DNA from: Lagopus muta
Taxonomy: Eukaryota > Chordata > Aves > Galliformes > Phasianidae
DNA length: 64,000 nucleotides
Assembly: GCF_023343835.1 (NCBI RefSeq)
Contig: NC_064434.1
Span: 3,825,505-3,889,504, forward strand
Reading direction: 5' to 3'
In this document: positions 16,156-52,640 of the stretch, in pieces
Layout of the letters: each line of letters begins with the position of its first letter
How positions within the stretch are numbered: position 1 is the stretch's first letter
The notes under the pieces: model-generated
What the model was told of the DNA's origin: nothing
The model's database searches: none
The model's input: only the letters and a program-made list of their open reading frames with translations
Made by a program: the position numbers and the translations under genes

Positions 16156-17127
16156 TCAGCCTTAGAGTGCTGATGGGTTGCAGAGTTTCTTAATGAGTGT
16201 GTCAGCACATGCACTATTTTTTCCCAGTACACATGCAGTTATCATATGAACAGGGCAATGAATACACCTCTTTGTAATCATAACCTACACGTATTGAGTA
16301 GGGAAGGCTCTGCATCACTCCAGTCCCTTCCTCACCATCACAGACAGCTGAACAGAAGCTGCAGGAGCATCAGCTCCCTTAAAGGGTCACACTTCTGCAG
16401 TGGAACAAAGCAGAGAAGGAAACAGACTTCGGTTTCATCTGCTAACATAACCAAAGTCTCTCTGTTAGGGTCTCAACACCTGGTAAAAGCTACGGTTGCA
16501 GTCTGCCAGATCTGGGATTAGGTGCACAACTGCTGAGTGCAGCCAGTGGAGGTTATATTGTGGCCCAGGGAACCACCACGTTTCACATCTTAAAATACGT
16601 AACCCTCATGAACAGACTTGAGAAAAGCCTGCTAAGTGTACATCAGTGTATTTTAAGAAATCTGCAAGAGTCTCCTGGATGTAAATCCCGCATCTCTGAA
16701 GCTCTCTGTTCAATTAACCTCAAAACTTTGACTTGAAAGCAAAGCTGAATTCTGGCAGAAAACCCTGGAGGAGGGGGGGGGGAACTTTGGGAGAGAAAAG
16801 ATAAAATGCATTTAAAAATGAAATCTAAAATGGCTATCTTTGCAAAACAGAGCCATTAGCACAGCTGCAAAATCATTTGTCAAGTGCGTGCTTGATGCAT
16901 CAAGAAGAGGCAGAAGCCTTTCCCACAGCCTCCCCAGCTGCTAACATGGAGCAGAGCAGCCTCCAGCGACGCGTGGAGTATCAGTGAAGATCAGCTTAAG
17001 GATTTAAAAGTAGTTCTTGCTTTTGCTTGAGGGTAATAAGGCACTGCAGTGGGAGTGGGGGAGAGGCAAAAGATTGAGGAATTCCATTTCCCATACGGTA
17101 TCATTAGATAATCTTTATGATTTGGCA

Positions 17128-17276
17128 CAATGCCCCATCCCTGCAGGCATTCAAGGCCAGGCTGGATGTGGCTCTGGGCAGCCTGGGCTGCTGGTTGGTG
17201 ACCTGCACACAGCAGGGGGTTGGAACTGGATGAGCATTGTGGTCCTTTTCAACCCAGGCCATTCTATGACTCTGAT
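17128..17276 (+). repeat. CR1 3'-end fragment
   Basis: Sense: ATGCCCCATCCCTGCAGGC to CCATTCTATGACTCTGATTC. Confidence 0.93.
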
Positions 17277-17756
17277 TCTAAAAAGAAGAGCTTGTCAGCT
17301 CAAGCAACTTGGGAATTTTCCATACACAAAAAGAGCAATTTCAGGAGGAAAAAAAAACCAGAGTTGCCCTTGGGGATAAAAAGGGATTTCACGTACATTT
17401 TTCAATTTTCTTCTCATCCCCCATTAAGTCAAACATCAGCATTTTCTTGAACTAACCCAAAGTGTTTCAAGCCCTGTCAGTGTTAAGCTGCACGACTTCA
17501 GGCCATTGCCTGCCTGCACCGCACTTTGGGGTGTCGTACATTCAGAGCCTTTCCAAAGCAAGTGGGACAACTTCACACCTCACAAAGTATGGCTCGAGCA
17601 TTTGGTCACTGAAATCCCAAAGGAAACATGAGTTTGAGAGTATCAGGAGAAGACAGCTCCATAGTGATCAATGAGTATGACAATCCAGATACGGATTTTG
17701 CCCCAAGAAGTCACTGCAGTGTTTGCAGCTGAGTCAGGAAGATGCCACATCTTCTT

Positions 17757-17917
17757 TTGCTCCATCCCTGGAGGTGCTCAAGGCCAGGTTGGATGGGGCC
17801 CTGGGCAGCCTGGGCTGGTATTGAATGTGGAAGTTGGTGGCACTGCCTGTGGCAGGGGGTTGGAGCTCCACGATCCTTGAGGTCCCTTCCACCCCAAACC
17901 TTTCTGTGATTCTGTGT
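17757..17917 (+). repeat. CR1 3'-end fragment
   Basis: Sense: CTCCATCCCTGGAGGTGCTC to TTTCTGTGATTCTGTG. Confidence 0.93.
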
Positions 17918-18761
17918 TCTCTTCTTACTCATCCACTGTTGATGGTTGCTGGAAATGAGCACAGAGCTGCGTGAGCCTTCATCCTGACCAGCATGGCTGC
18001 ATTTATTGCTTTCATGAAGCCAGTTCAGCCCCGTGTCCTGCTCTGGGGAGCTGCCTGGGCAGCATCCAGACCATGAAAACACAGCACAAAGAGTCTCAGA
18101 GCACGGTACAGTTCAGTGACCTGGAACCTTCAGCTCAGCAACCAGAAAGGAAACCTGGAAAAGTAAACTGCTTTTGTTAAAAGTACCAAAAGTAAATACT
18201 CTGGCAAGCCTACCTACTTCAAGAAAAAAGACATACATGGTACAGAAATTATCTATGTATATATATTTTTTGAGTTCTTACATTCCAGTCAGGATAAAGG
18301 CCAACCTTAAACTAGCAGAAGCAATTTCCCAGGAGGGAAACCTTTCACAGAGCTCTGCTAGCAAAAATAAAGCCCTCCACTGCACACACATCTCCCTCAC
18401 CAGAGATCAGAGATGGAGCCAACCACCTGTGACAGCTATTAATCGCATCCCTTAACGCCGGCTGGGCAGGACGTGGGCATGGCTTAGAGGATGAGAAGAA
18501 AACCCTACACAAAACACTGGTTTGTGCTGATTGCAATAGGAAAAAGCATTTCAGATCCACTGTTCAGCCTTTTCAAATGGATAAATGCTTTGTTGTCGAA
18601 TCTGCCAAAAAAATCCCTGGCATTTCTTGGAGATAGGAGATTCAAGTTGGTTCAGGATTGGGATTTTTTGTTTGTTTTTAACAAATAGAAAGGAAGCAAT
18701 GGATGAAATGGCTTTCAGATAATTATAAAGTTAAAAGTAAATGGATTGCCCTGAGAGTGAG

Positions 18762-18897
18762 TGCTCCATCCCTGCAGACACCCAAGGTCAGGCTGCACAG
18801 GGCTCTGAGCTGTCTGTCCTTGTTCATCCATCGCACTGCAGGTGGAGTAGATGACCTTTAAAGGTCCCTTCCAACTCAAACCATGCTAAGATTCTAA
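18762..18897 (+). repeat. CR1 3'-end fragment
   Basis: Sense, diverged: CTCCATCCCTGCAGACACCC, GGTCCCTTCCAACTCAAACC. It lies tail to tail with the next, antisense copy. Confidence 0.78.
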
Positions 18898-18922
18898 CCA
18901 AAGCAAGGCTGACCACTATTTC

Positions 18923-19072
18923 GTAGAATCATAGACTCATGGAATCATGGAATGGCCTGGGTTGAAAAGGCCCACAATGATCATCTACTTTTTTTGGTGG
19001 TTATGTGCAGTGTCGCCAACCACCAGGCTGCCCAGAGCCACATCCAGCCTGGCCTTTCCAGGGGTTGCAGCC
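18923..19072 (-). repeat. CR1 3'-end fragment
   Basis: Antisense: TAGAATCATAGACTCATGG tail repeats, GGCCTGGGTTGAAAAGGCCC, then CAGAGCCACATCCAGCCTGG. Confidence 0.88.
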
Positions 19073-19618
19073 TTTGGGCACTAATCAATAGCCACTTTTT
19101 GGAAGCTAAGCTTGCACTGCATAGATATCTCAGAAAACCACAGCGCAACAGAAGTTGCAGGCAGAAAATATTTTGCTAGCTGCAGAAGCTGAGTGCTTGC
19201 AACTGCGGGCTCCTGAGTGCCTAAAATAATTTGAAAGAACTGTTAAGCACCATTCACAAAAAGAGCTGTCTCTCTTAAATGCTGTAGCAGGAAAATAAAC
19301 TCTGCAGAGCCTCAGAAGTGCATTTAAAGCCTTTGGGGATGCAGTGCTACAGGTGCATCAGCAGAATTGCTTCATCTGCTGCAAACTGTGCAGCATCTTC
19401 AGCAAACCAAGTCAAACTCACACACCCTGCAAAAGAACACCTCCATTGGGTTCAGTTGAGCAGAAGGGCTTTTACTGCTCAAGAAAGATGATGCACAGAG
19501 CATCTGAATTGCTCACCAGTGGTTTTAACATGCATGTCTTAAAGTTCAGATCTCTTCTTGATGAGCAATTGTGCCAGGATGGTAGACTGAGAAAGAGGCA
19601 AGAGGTTTACATGTTGTC

Positions 19619-19713
19619 CCGAGGGACATGGATTAGTGGGAAATGTTGCTGACAGATGGATGGTTGGACTGGATGATCTTAGAAGCCTTTTCTAATCTTG
19701 GTGATTCTATGAT
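19619..19713 (+). repeat. CR1 3'-end fragment
   Basis: Sense, short: GAGGGACATGGATTAGTGG, GGTTGGACTGGATGATCTT, TTGGTGATTCTATGATTAT. Confidence 0.75.
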
Positions 19714-19914
19714 TATAAGATTAGTAACCATTTGACCTCCTCCAGCACCAAGAGAACCATGCAGAGGGTTCAACTGGCATGAACACAAGCTAGACAGAAC
19801 TTGCAGCAAGCTGGCCTCTACACCACCCTGTCCTAAAGGTTCAGCTGAATTCCAAGGCCTCCCTGATAAGGCCCAGCTGGGTAACACTGCCTTTGGCTAT
19901 GGAGGTTGCCAAAT

Positions 19915-20170
19915 TGTGAGAAAGAACACAGAGCCCTGCAAGATAAGAAAGAAAAACTGAGGACAGAGTGTGATAGGTAGCAGCTCAAAGGTCTGAAAGG
20001 AGAAAACTCAACAACAGAGTGGCAAAAGATCCTAAAAGGGCAAAAGCTGGGCCCCATGAGCTCAAGAAGGCAGCTTAGTAGCATGGTGATCCACCCAACT
20101 GTTGCCTGTGGGCAATAAATACAACGTTGGGTGTCTTTTTCAGTGGTCTGCATAATCTTGTGCCACACTA
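19915..20170 (+). repeat. Possible solo-LTR-like remnant (tentative)
   Basis: Non-CR1 sequence beginning TGTGAGAAAG and ending near TTGTGCCACA. It has a poly(A) signal (AATAAA, 20114-20119) about 50 bases before the end, as in an R-U5 layout. No target-site duplication or internal retroviral sequence was seen. It could equally be unique DNA. Confidence 0.2.
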
Positions 20171-20207
20171 GTCCTTGCTATCTTTTATGTACAAGAAATG
20201 CTCCAGG

Positions 20208-20368
20208 AGAAGCTGTGGGTGCCCCATTCCTGCAGTGCCCAAAGGCATGGATGGGGCTTGGGGACAGCAGGGGCTGTGGGAGGTATCCCTACCCATGGCA
20301 GGGTTGGGGCTGGGTGGGCTTATAGCTCCCTGCTAACCCAAACCATTCTAGGATTCTGATTCTATGAG
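20208..20368 (+). repeat. Diverged CR1 3'-end fragment
   Basis: Sense: GCTGTGGGTGCCCCATTCC to CCATTCTAGGATTCTGATTC. Confidence 0.75.
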
Positions 20369-21191
20369 AGGCAGCAGGTTACAAACTATTAAGAAGCTTG
20401 TGTGTTTTTAAAACCCAGATAGGATGAAAAAATACAAGTGTAAGAGCCTGCAAACAGGAAAAGCCAGTCTTAAGTCGAGAAACTTACTAACAAAGGAATA
20501 TTGGAAATACAAGCTAAGAGAGCGGGACACGTTCCCACAAGCTCTGCCTCCCTGAGCCCCGATGACAGGGAAGGGAGAATCATATCTGGGCTGGAGGCAA
20601 CATTCTTGTTGGAAAAAAGGGCAGGGAGCTGAAGAAAGGATGAGAGGGCTTTGTGAAAGTCAGTGAAAGCTGATGGTAACTCAGGAAGGAGGATCCCAGT
20701 CGTGTTATGACACAGCTCCTCTTCTTCTCCCACACAGGAGCAGAATTGAAGGTTTGAAGGATGGTCATCAATTTGAGAGCAGCCCACCTTTAAGTGATCC
20801 TATTCTTTAGCAGTTAATCTTATTTCTTCGCAGCCAGAACTGATCTACAACAGCAATTGTAAAGGCGCAGTGCAAGCTCAAGCAATGGCAGCATACAGGC
20901 CATAGCAATCTCCTAAGAGGGAAGAATTCTTACAATACAGTAAGGTGGCAAACTCTGAACTGTCTTTTGCACAGCATGAGTGCACAACACTACCAAAATG
21001 ACCAGAGCAGGGACCAGGGCTGCTGGGAACAACTGCTGTCATGAGTCTCCAGCAACAGAGCCACGCATACTCTTACAAGCAGCACGACATCAGGGAGCTG
21101 ATGGCTCAAGAAAACTCCCTAATTCTCCCTGATTTATTTCATACTACCTTCTTCTTCCTTTCCTTTTCCATGCAGCATCCACAAGTGCTCA

Positions 21192-22480
21192 CAGAGTGAT
21201 TTAGATTGGACGGGTCCTTAAAGATCATCTTGTTCCAACCTCCCTGTTACAGACAGGGCTGCTCCCCACCAGCTCAGGCTGCCCAGTATCCCAGCCAGCC
21301 TGGCTTTCAGCACCTCCAGGGATGGGGCACCTCAGCCTCTCTGGGCAGTGCTGCCAGGGCCTCACTTCCCTCCGAGTAAAGGATTTCTTCCTAACACCTA
21401 ACCTAAATCTCCCCTCTTTTAGCTTAAAGCTATTCCCCCTCAAGATCACAGACTCAACCAGGGCATGTTTGCTGCAGCCCAGGCTGCCTCTGATTTTAAG
21501 GTCTTCAATAATCTCCTCCACATTAGTGGAGCACCAGCTCCAGCAGTTCTTCACCTCTCGTGGGTCTGTCCAGTACCTGAACCAGAAAGTTATTGTCAGT
21601 GGAGTCTCCTTCATTGCTTGCAGGCTGCTACGTTGTTTTTCCAGCAGATGCCCAAGTGGTTCAACTCTCCCAACAGGATGAAAGCCTGCAAGCATGAAAC
21701 CTCTTGCAGCTGAAGCAAGAAGACCTCATTAGCAGGTTTCCCTTGATCAGAGGAGCTGTCCTTCATTGCTCCAGTCCAATAACCAAGACCCTTCACCTTT
21801 TTTTTTAGCAGCACTGCTTGTGACTGGTTCTCAGTTGCACCTTCTTAACATGGTTGCCCCTTTTTGTTTTTGAAACCACTACCCATACCTTCTCCTCCCA
21901 GCTCCACAGCTTTGTATTTGCTGGCTACGAGGACTGCAGGGACAAATGGGAGAGGCTTTCTCCATCTGCTCCAAGCAGAGACAAGCTTCCAGTCCCCCTC
22001 ATCCTGTATGTTTGCTGTCAGGTTGGAAGCCTTATCTATTTCCCCTTGCCAGGACTTAGTGCTGTTGGCCTGCCTGTGCCACTGTGTAATACCAAGCATC
22101 ACTCTGACTGCTGGGTTCATCTCAGCCTTGGTGACTTCCTCTTGCATCCTGCTCAGCTGCTCATCTTGTTCAGAGCTCCTTGCAGGAGCCTCAAGCTGGA
22201 TCTCTGTGCCTACGTGCCTCCTGGAGCCACAAGTGAGCTAGCTGTAGACATGCTGTCCTCTTGCTTTGCTGCTCTGCGCATTGCCCACAGAATATGGTAT
22301 TTCAGTAGACCTGCTGTCTTTAGTCCTGTTGACAATGGTGCAGATGGCTTTCAGTAAAGTGCTGGGCAAGGTAGTAGCTCCACCTGGGCTCCATTTCTTG
22401 CTCCAGCCTCCAATCAGAGCCCAGAAGCTGCTTCTGCTCAAAAGTGGCAGGACCAGGGCTTTGATCTTCCAACCCTATGC
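21192..22480 (-). repeat. Long CR1 LINE keeping ORF1 and endonuclease remnants, RT region deleted
   Basis: Antisense. The 3' end (21192 to about 21480) has the usual tip and 3' segments. It is followed (about 21485-21835) by CR1 endonuclease-type coding remnants: NHLGICWKN-like text and GSLGCSKHALVE on the minus strand. Further on (about 21845-22200) an ORF1-like segment carries a DWKLVSAWSRWRKPLP-type motif. The RT portion expected between endonuclease and 3' end is missing. The 5' border is uncertain. All frames are broken. Confidence 0.75.
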
Positions 22481-23564
22481 CTTAAAAAGCAGTCATCCTT
22501 CCAACCTGCATAGGGGTCCCATTGACAGAGGCTTAGATGACATCTCACCTACCCACAAGGAGTTTTCATCTTACAGATCTTTGTGACTTAATTGCTAAAA
22601 GCATCATCAGAAAGTTTGCCACCACAGCTGGCGATCGAGGCTGCAAAGCTTTCTCCTTCTGGCTGGCTTATTTATCATCCACAGCTGTTTCTCCCAGTAA
22701 GTGTGCTGTGTGGCATCACAAGCAGCTGGGTTAACACGAGTGAGGAGGGGAAAAAAATGTAGAGAACAACATGTTAATGTAACATTACCAAACATCTTCC
22801 AGCTGTGGGCAACACAACATGAGCTGTATAAATAGAAGGGTCTTTTCTAGACCTACAGAAGAAAATCTTTTTCTCTAAAATACGTAGCATCGGAGTACAG
22901 CAATCAGACCCATGAATAGGCTGAGTGCCTTGTATCGTTCATCCTATTTTCATACCTATAGAGCATCTTTAAGACTGACACGACATGCATTTTAATACAG
23001 CACATCAGTCATTTCGTGGACACTTCATCCCTATGACAACCCATCATTCACAGAGCAACAGCTCTCCTGTTGCACTGCAACAGTAAAACCTTCAGCAGTT
23101 ACAGCAGTGCCTCGCCAGCCCAGTATGACCCACGATGCTTAAGGTTGTCTCAGAGGTACCAGCAATGCTCTTACAACAGATAACCAAATCATCATCATCT
23201 CCACCTCTGAAAGGTGAATGCCATAGTTGTGTCCTGACGTTCACACAGCAGTAGAAAGGGAGAAGCATCTCAGAGTCATGTCCAGGGGATGACAGTGGTT
23301 CTTTCTCATTGTTTGCTTCCACTGCTTGGGGGACAACTGGCAGCTTGGAAGACAGCCCTGCGATGGCTCTAAACAAAAGCATTTGGCTTTTCATGGATGC
23401 TTATGGGCACAGTCTGCTGACTTATAACACCCTCAAGATCCATTCATGCCACAGCACGCACAAGACACGGGGATTTGGATGTTGCACAAACACCACTAAC
23501 CATAGGTGCCCAGGATTTAATGAGGTGAACTCACACACAGTCCGTTCACAGAGGTTAACAGATA

Positions 23565-23722
23565 TTAGGAAATGTTTCACAGTGAGGCAGTGGCACTGCT
23601 GCCCAGAGAGCTGTGGGTGCCCCATCCCTGCAGCACTCAAGGCCATGGATGGGGCTGTGGGAGGCATCCCTGCCCACTGCAGGGCTGGGTGGGCTCTACG
23701 GTCCCTTCCAAACCAAATGAGT
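23565..23722 (+). repeat. CR1 3'-end fragment
   Basis: Sense: TTAGGAAATGTTTCACAGTG, GTGCCCCATCCCTGCAGCAC, GGTCCCTTCCAAACC. The tail repeat is lost. Confidence 0.8.
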
Positions 23723-23987
23723 TACAAGTCATCCTGTGAAGCTTTGGGACTGTACAAGCTGCAGGGCAACAGAGAGCTGATCTGCTGAAAAAACACAAGT
23801 CACAGAGCATCTCCTACCTCTCAGTGATGGCCCAGGGACACAGCATGCTGACCCACCTCCTTTCCTGGCATGTAGAAATGATGCTACCTACTGTTTCTAA
23901 GTGAGGTGGGGAGAGCCCTAGTACTACTAATGAGCTTGCAAGGTTCTGCTTCAGTCCTGCCCACTCTTCCTTTAACATCTGCCTGCA

Positions 23988-24154
23988 TCATAGAATGGCC
24001 TGTGTTGCAAAGGCCCACAATGCTCATCCAGTTCCAACCCCCTGCTGTGTGCAGGTCACCAACCAGCAGCCCAGGCTGCCCAGAGCCACATCCAGCCTGG
24101 CCTTGAATGCCTGCAGGGATGGGGCATCCACAGCCTCCTTGGGCAACCTGTTCC
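23988..24154 (-). repeat. CR1 3'-end fragment
   Basis: Antisense: ATCATAGAATGGCCTGTG to CTCCTTGGGCAACCTGTTCC. Confidence 0.92.
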
Positions 24155-27083
24155 CTTAAGGAATCTAATACAAGCATAGAACTGTAATTAATTTCTTTCC
24201 CACACCACGTGCAGAGCTGGTGACAAAGGACAAAATCCACACACAGAATCGAAGTCTCAACCTTTTCATGTAGCCCTGCAGCACAACTCCCCTCTTTATC
24301 ACCTCTGTAGGAGAAAATGCACATCAGCCAGGAAAAATAAGCTTTAGACAAGTGTTTGCATCCAACTCACACAGACAATAAGAAGTGAAGGCAGTGCTAC
24401 AAGGTTCTCCAGCACTGTAATTAAAGAATCCCAGTCCTCAAGGTTTTAATTGGAACATTTTAATTTGAACAGACAATTCTATTATCTTCTCAACATATCT
24501 ACAGTGAAGCTTACAGCCATTTTGTGTCTGTTTCTCCCCCCTCTAATGGCTGAGCCATTTCAACCACAGTCAATTTTTCTTCCCCTCGGATTTGTTATAT
24601 TCAGTATATTCAACGCCACAGCAGCCAGGATTCTGTACATGTTCAGCATACATCTAACAACAGCACACAGCTCCCAGCCCTGATATTTAGTTTTCAAATG
24701 AAGATTGATGCAGCAGCCGAGTCCAATTAGCAAATTCCAGATGTTGAGACAGAAGTGCACTCATCACTTCAGTTTGCACGGCCTGACAGATAGACAGCAC
24801 ACATCACGCAGTGCTATTCAGTGTCACAGTTACAAGAAAGGAGTGCTATTACAGACATTTTCCCTTGTACAGGAACCTGTACATGACAGCACCTTCCAAG
24901 GCTTTAGCAAAGCACAGTGAGAAGCCAGCATGCTGTACAGTGCAATTTCAGTTCCGTCGCACGCAGCGTGGACGACAGTGCACTTCAACAGGTCTCCACA
25001 TTCAAGAGTTAGATCAGTACAATCAACATATTGAAGGTACATATTTCCCTTTGTCTTTGTGAAAACTGTGCAAGTTTGATTCCTTTTCCCTTTTTCTTTT
25101 GGTTAATGGCAGCGTGTCTGCACTGAGTGAGCCTGGGGGAAGGGCCCATATATGCTAAGGAACAGAAGGGCATCCCAGCAGCTGTGAAAAGCAGCATCAC
25201 ATTCACAGCCTGGGAAGACACAGCTGAGTGTGGTTAACTCCACAGGTGAGCCCTGCAGCTAAGGGGAAGCAAGCTGATCAAAGCAAGGGAATAAGTGTGA
25301 TAGACATAAGCTAGCAAACAGCTGGAGTGCTCCACAGTCTGGGAAGCACTGGAATGGAAAGGTGAAAAGAACTGCAGGTGCCATGAGACATCTGAGAACT
25401 GTTTGTTTTCCCTGGAGGATGCGTGGGGTCCACACGTTGGGTGAGCTCTACCACACAGCACCCAGCAGTACTGTAACACTGCACAAAGGGGACTATTTGC
25501 AGAAGAACTGGGGGGGGGAATGAAAGAACCACCTGCTGCCACTGCTCACAATGACAGTGTCATTTTCACATGAAGACTGCAAATCCATGCCATCTCCCCA
25601 GATGCCTGCAGTTTCTGTAAGAGATAAGAGACTACAGCAGCCAAGCAATTACATTAAAAAAGAAAAGAGAACAGCCTTCTTCGCTTCTCTATTATTTAGC
25701 TCAATATATAATTACTATGTTAGGAAATTGCATAACCTTTAAGTGTGTTTTATGTACAGTCTATTATGGGGAAAACAGTCCCTTTCAAATCCTTCTCGTC
25801 TGACTCATGATGATGTGTTTTGGACATACAGCAACAGCAGAAGTTCTGAATGGGATGGGAGTACAACATCCAGGCAGCTGCAGACAGCACAGCCATAGCT
25901 CTGAAGGGTGAGCAGTAATATTCAGGGCTTTCGTTTGCAATATAAGCAGGCAGCTCCAAAAATCCAGAGCCTGGAAATGGAAGAAAGGCATGGCCAGCTT
26001 GCATCTCCCTCATTGTGTGCTACAGGTCATCAGCCACTCTGATAAATACAAGTGTTCCCTATGTCAGCTGTAATCTTGGGAACAAGTTTGCTCTACGAGA
26101 GTAGGAAGAAACAGATATTACAATGAAGTGTTTAAGCCACAGGACTTAGAAGTTTAGGCTACTCAAGAAGAAAATTAAGGAGATATGGACTGAAGCAAAA
26201 GGCATTAAGGTAGTGCTTAATATCAGTCTCCTTCATTATGGAACACCTTTTAAAAAGGTATCTTTAGGTGTTACACAGAAGGCTGCTCTCCAGATACTCC
26301 CAAGACAACTAAGGAGCCTCTATTTTCATATCCTTATGCTAAGTGGCTTTTAAGCAAAGGCAGCTTCAATCCAAAGCATCAAAAAAATGACACTTGAATT
26401 CAACACTTTTCAAAGAGGTCAAGATTGACCTCATGCAGCTGCACTGGTTTCAGCAGCAACAGGCTAACAGTGAGCAGCTTACAGTAATCCCAGCCACATG
26501 CACTGCTTGATTTCAAGTCTCCTCAGTTATGGGTAGCTATCAGTGAAACCTAGCTGGACAAACACCAACATGAGTTAATGCACCACACCATTGTTATCTG
26601 AAGGAGAAAGAGACTTAGAAAAAAGAGAATAGCCTTATAAAATAGCAGATTACAGCCATGGAGACAAATAACTACAAAATGAACTGATTTGGAAGAAAAT
26701 CTTCTCTAGCATCTTTGAACAGTTTTAGTGTAAGTCATTTGCAGCTGCTGTTAACACTTCTGTAATGTGACAGCCTTCCCATCTGCAACATACCTGGTAT
26801 GCTGGATCACGCCAACTCTCAGCTTTAGCTTTGGATGTTTGACAAAGCACACAGGAAGAGCATGAGAGAAGAAACAAAATGGAGCAATAATGTTTTGCTG
26901 AGCAGTAAATTAAGTGCTGCTTGTGCACCGTGAACCTGTTCAAATGTGTAGAAACAGACAGAAGATCAAGAGGGTAGTGTGGCTCTGAAGAGGACAGCTC
27001 CAAGTCCCTTGCTTTGCTCAGCAAGTGAATACACCTCCAGCAATCACAACCTTTTTGTTTTCCAGGTAGAATAAAAAATATGT

Positions 27084-27089
27084 TTTATT
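27084..27089 (-). terminator. MTMR9: Candidate MTMR9 poly(A) signal
   Basis: AATAAA on the minus strand about 700 bases after the MTMR9 stop, giving a plausible 3'UTR of about 0.73 kb. No nearer canonical signal on this strand was noticed. Confidence 0.5.
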
Positions 27090-27792
27090 CCTTAGGAGTT
27101 ACTTGTCCATGAGGAACAACTCCACCTGAAGGTCATAGCTTAAACATTAGCAGCAGAATCCCTATTCAGTTCTGTATTGCACTGAAATTTCTTACCTGGT
27201 ATGTAACCTACTGCTCCCAAACCAGAAAACCCCCAAGTCTGAGATGTGAAGGCTACTGAAAGCACTGTTTGGACTGGTTGGTCTTGTAGTTAGATTATAA
27301 CCTTTCTAGGAAACTAAGGAACTAAGCTGCCCTAACTACTTGAGGAGAAAAGGTGCTCTCAGATAGAATGCCTTTAACCCATCTATACATAACTTTGTCT
27401 TTTAATCCCGCAAAGAATGTTTAGAAAGTTCAGCAAAAATAAAATAAAAAAGATCAAAGTCCAAAATAAATCTGTAACATTTCACCTCTTGGCCCATCAT
27501 GGTCATCCATACAGCTGGGTGGAGGTAAGAGTTCCAGCTTTTGCTGACACTGCACAAGTAAGAGACAAGAAAGCTGCCAGGAGAGGAAACTATGCCCAGT
27601 TGTACCTTCTGTAAACAAAAGAAAATTCCCTCCCAAAAAGCAGGGAGGTACATTGTGTGAAGTGAAGGTTTCAGAGGTGGAGGACTGAGGGTCAGCTGTA
27701 CCAGAGGACTCTGCAATACATGCACTTTCCACTTTTAATCTTTAAACTAAATGGAACTGGAAAAGAAAGACCTGAGGCAAAGCCCTGGCAGC

Positions 27793-51371
<23,579 letters not shown>

Positions 51372-51756
51372 GCTGGCAGGGAACGAAGGAAACCGAGAGT
51401 CCCGGGGCCGAGGGGGGCCAGGCCGCCGCCAGCACCCCCGGGCCGGCGGGAGGCGCCGAGCGGAGCGGAAGTGAAACGGGCGGATCGTCTGCCGCTAACG
51501 GGACGAGGCGGCGATCATGTGACGCACGGCTGACCAATAGCGATCCGAGTGGGCGTGCTGGGGGGGAGGAATCCCGCCCCTACCGGAAGTGCTTATCCTC
51601 ATCAGTCCGGTGCACAACGCGCCCTGCCGCCGCGCGTTCCGCGGCACAGGGTGGGCATGGAGGCGCGGTGGGCGGGGCTGAAGAGGGCGTGGAGGAGTGT
51701 GCAGGGCGAATGGATGGGCTGTGACCAGTCCGCCCATCGCCCGTCCCGTGTTTGTA

Positions 51757-52205
51757 GAAGAACGGAATCATTCATGTTAAGACCGCTAAGATCCCCGAGT
51801 CCAACCCCAGCCCACCCCACCATGCCCACTGTGTCCCGCAGTGCCACATCCCCACGGTTCTGAGCACCTCCTTGGACGGTGAGCCCACCACCTCCCTGCA
51901 GCTGTGCCCCTGCATCACCGCTCTTTATGAGGAGAAATGTTTCTCATCCTGTCGCCACCCCACCTCACCACACCTCCTTTCGGGAGCAGTGAGGTCTCCC
52001 TGAGCTCTTCAGCTCCAGACTGACCCATCCCAGCTCCCTCAAGCACTCCTCGTAACACTTGTGCTCCAGACCCTTCACAGCTCCATTGCCCTGCTCTGCA
52101 CATGCTACAGGCCTCGATGTCTTTCTATAGTGAGATGCCCAAATCTGAACACAGCCCTCGAGGTGCGTGCCAAGCACTGCCTGCTGCTCTTTGCCTGGGG
52201 AAAAC
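51757..52205 (-). repeat. CR1 3'-end copy beside the MTMR9 CpG island
   Basis: Diverged: GAACGGAATCATTCATGTTA tip, CAACCCCAGCCCACCCC, TCCAGACTGACCCATCCCAG, CCCAAATCTGAACACAGCCC. It is the same subfamily type as the copy beside the TDH island. Confidence 0.78.
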
Positions 52206-52239
52206 ACAGCCTGCTTCTGGCTTTCTTCTCTATCATCAG

Positions 52240-52640
52240 AATCCCAGCACTGCTGGGGTTGGTAGGGACCTCAAGGGATCATAGAATCCAACCCCCTGCT
52301 AAAGCAGTTCCCTACAATAGGTCACATAGGTTGGTATCTAGACAGGTCTTGAATATCTCCATAGAAGGAGACTCCACCACCTCTCTGGGCAGCTTGTGCC
52401 AGTGCTCCGTCACCCTTACTGCAAAGTTCTGCATGTCTGTACAAAACTTTCTGTGTTCAAGCTTTAGGTCATCGCTCCTTGTCCTATTGCTATGTGCCAC
52501 CAAGAAGATCTGACCTCATCCATTTGCCTCCCACCGTCCTTCAGATATTTATAAACATTGATCAGATCCTCCCTCAATCTTCTTTTCCTCAGGCTGAACA
52601 GACCCAGGTTACTCAGCCTTTCATCTCCAAAAAGCTCTTT
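52240..52640 (-). repeat. CR1 3'-end copy, distinct subfamily
   Basis: AGAATCCCAGCACTGCTGGG tip, CACCACCTCTCTGGGCAGC, CCTCAGGCTGAACAGACCC. Confidence 0.8.

Larger units (their letters stand above)
7151..27060. other. Intergenic DNA between TDH and MTMR9
   Basis: About 20 kb without any coding region I can support. It contains the CR1 copies listed separately and one possible LTR-like stretch (19915-20170). Open frames here are short, lack recognisable domains and mostly lie in CR1. Nothing was recognised in the unique stretches 9.4-13.5, 16.2-17.1, 22.5-23.5 and 24.2-27.0 kb. Confidence 0.6.

Noticed and set aside
51549-51863. Plus-strand gene from the MTMR9 CpG island
   Set aside because: Composition-driven frame that runs into a CR1 copy; no homology recognised.
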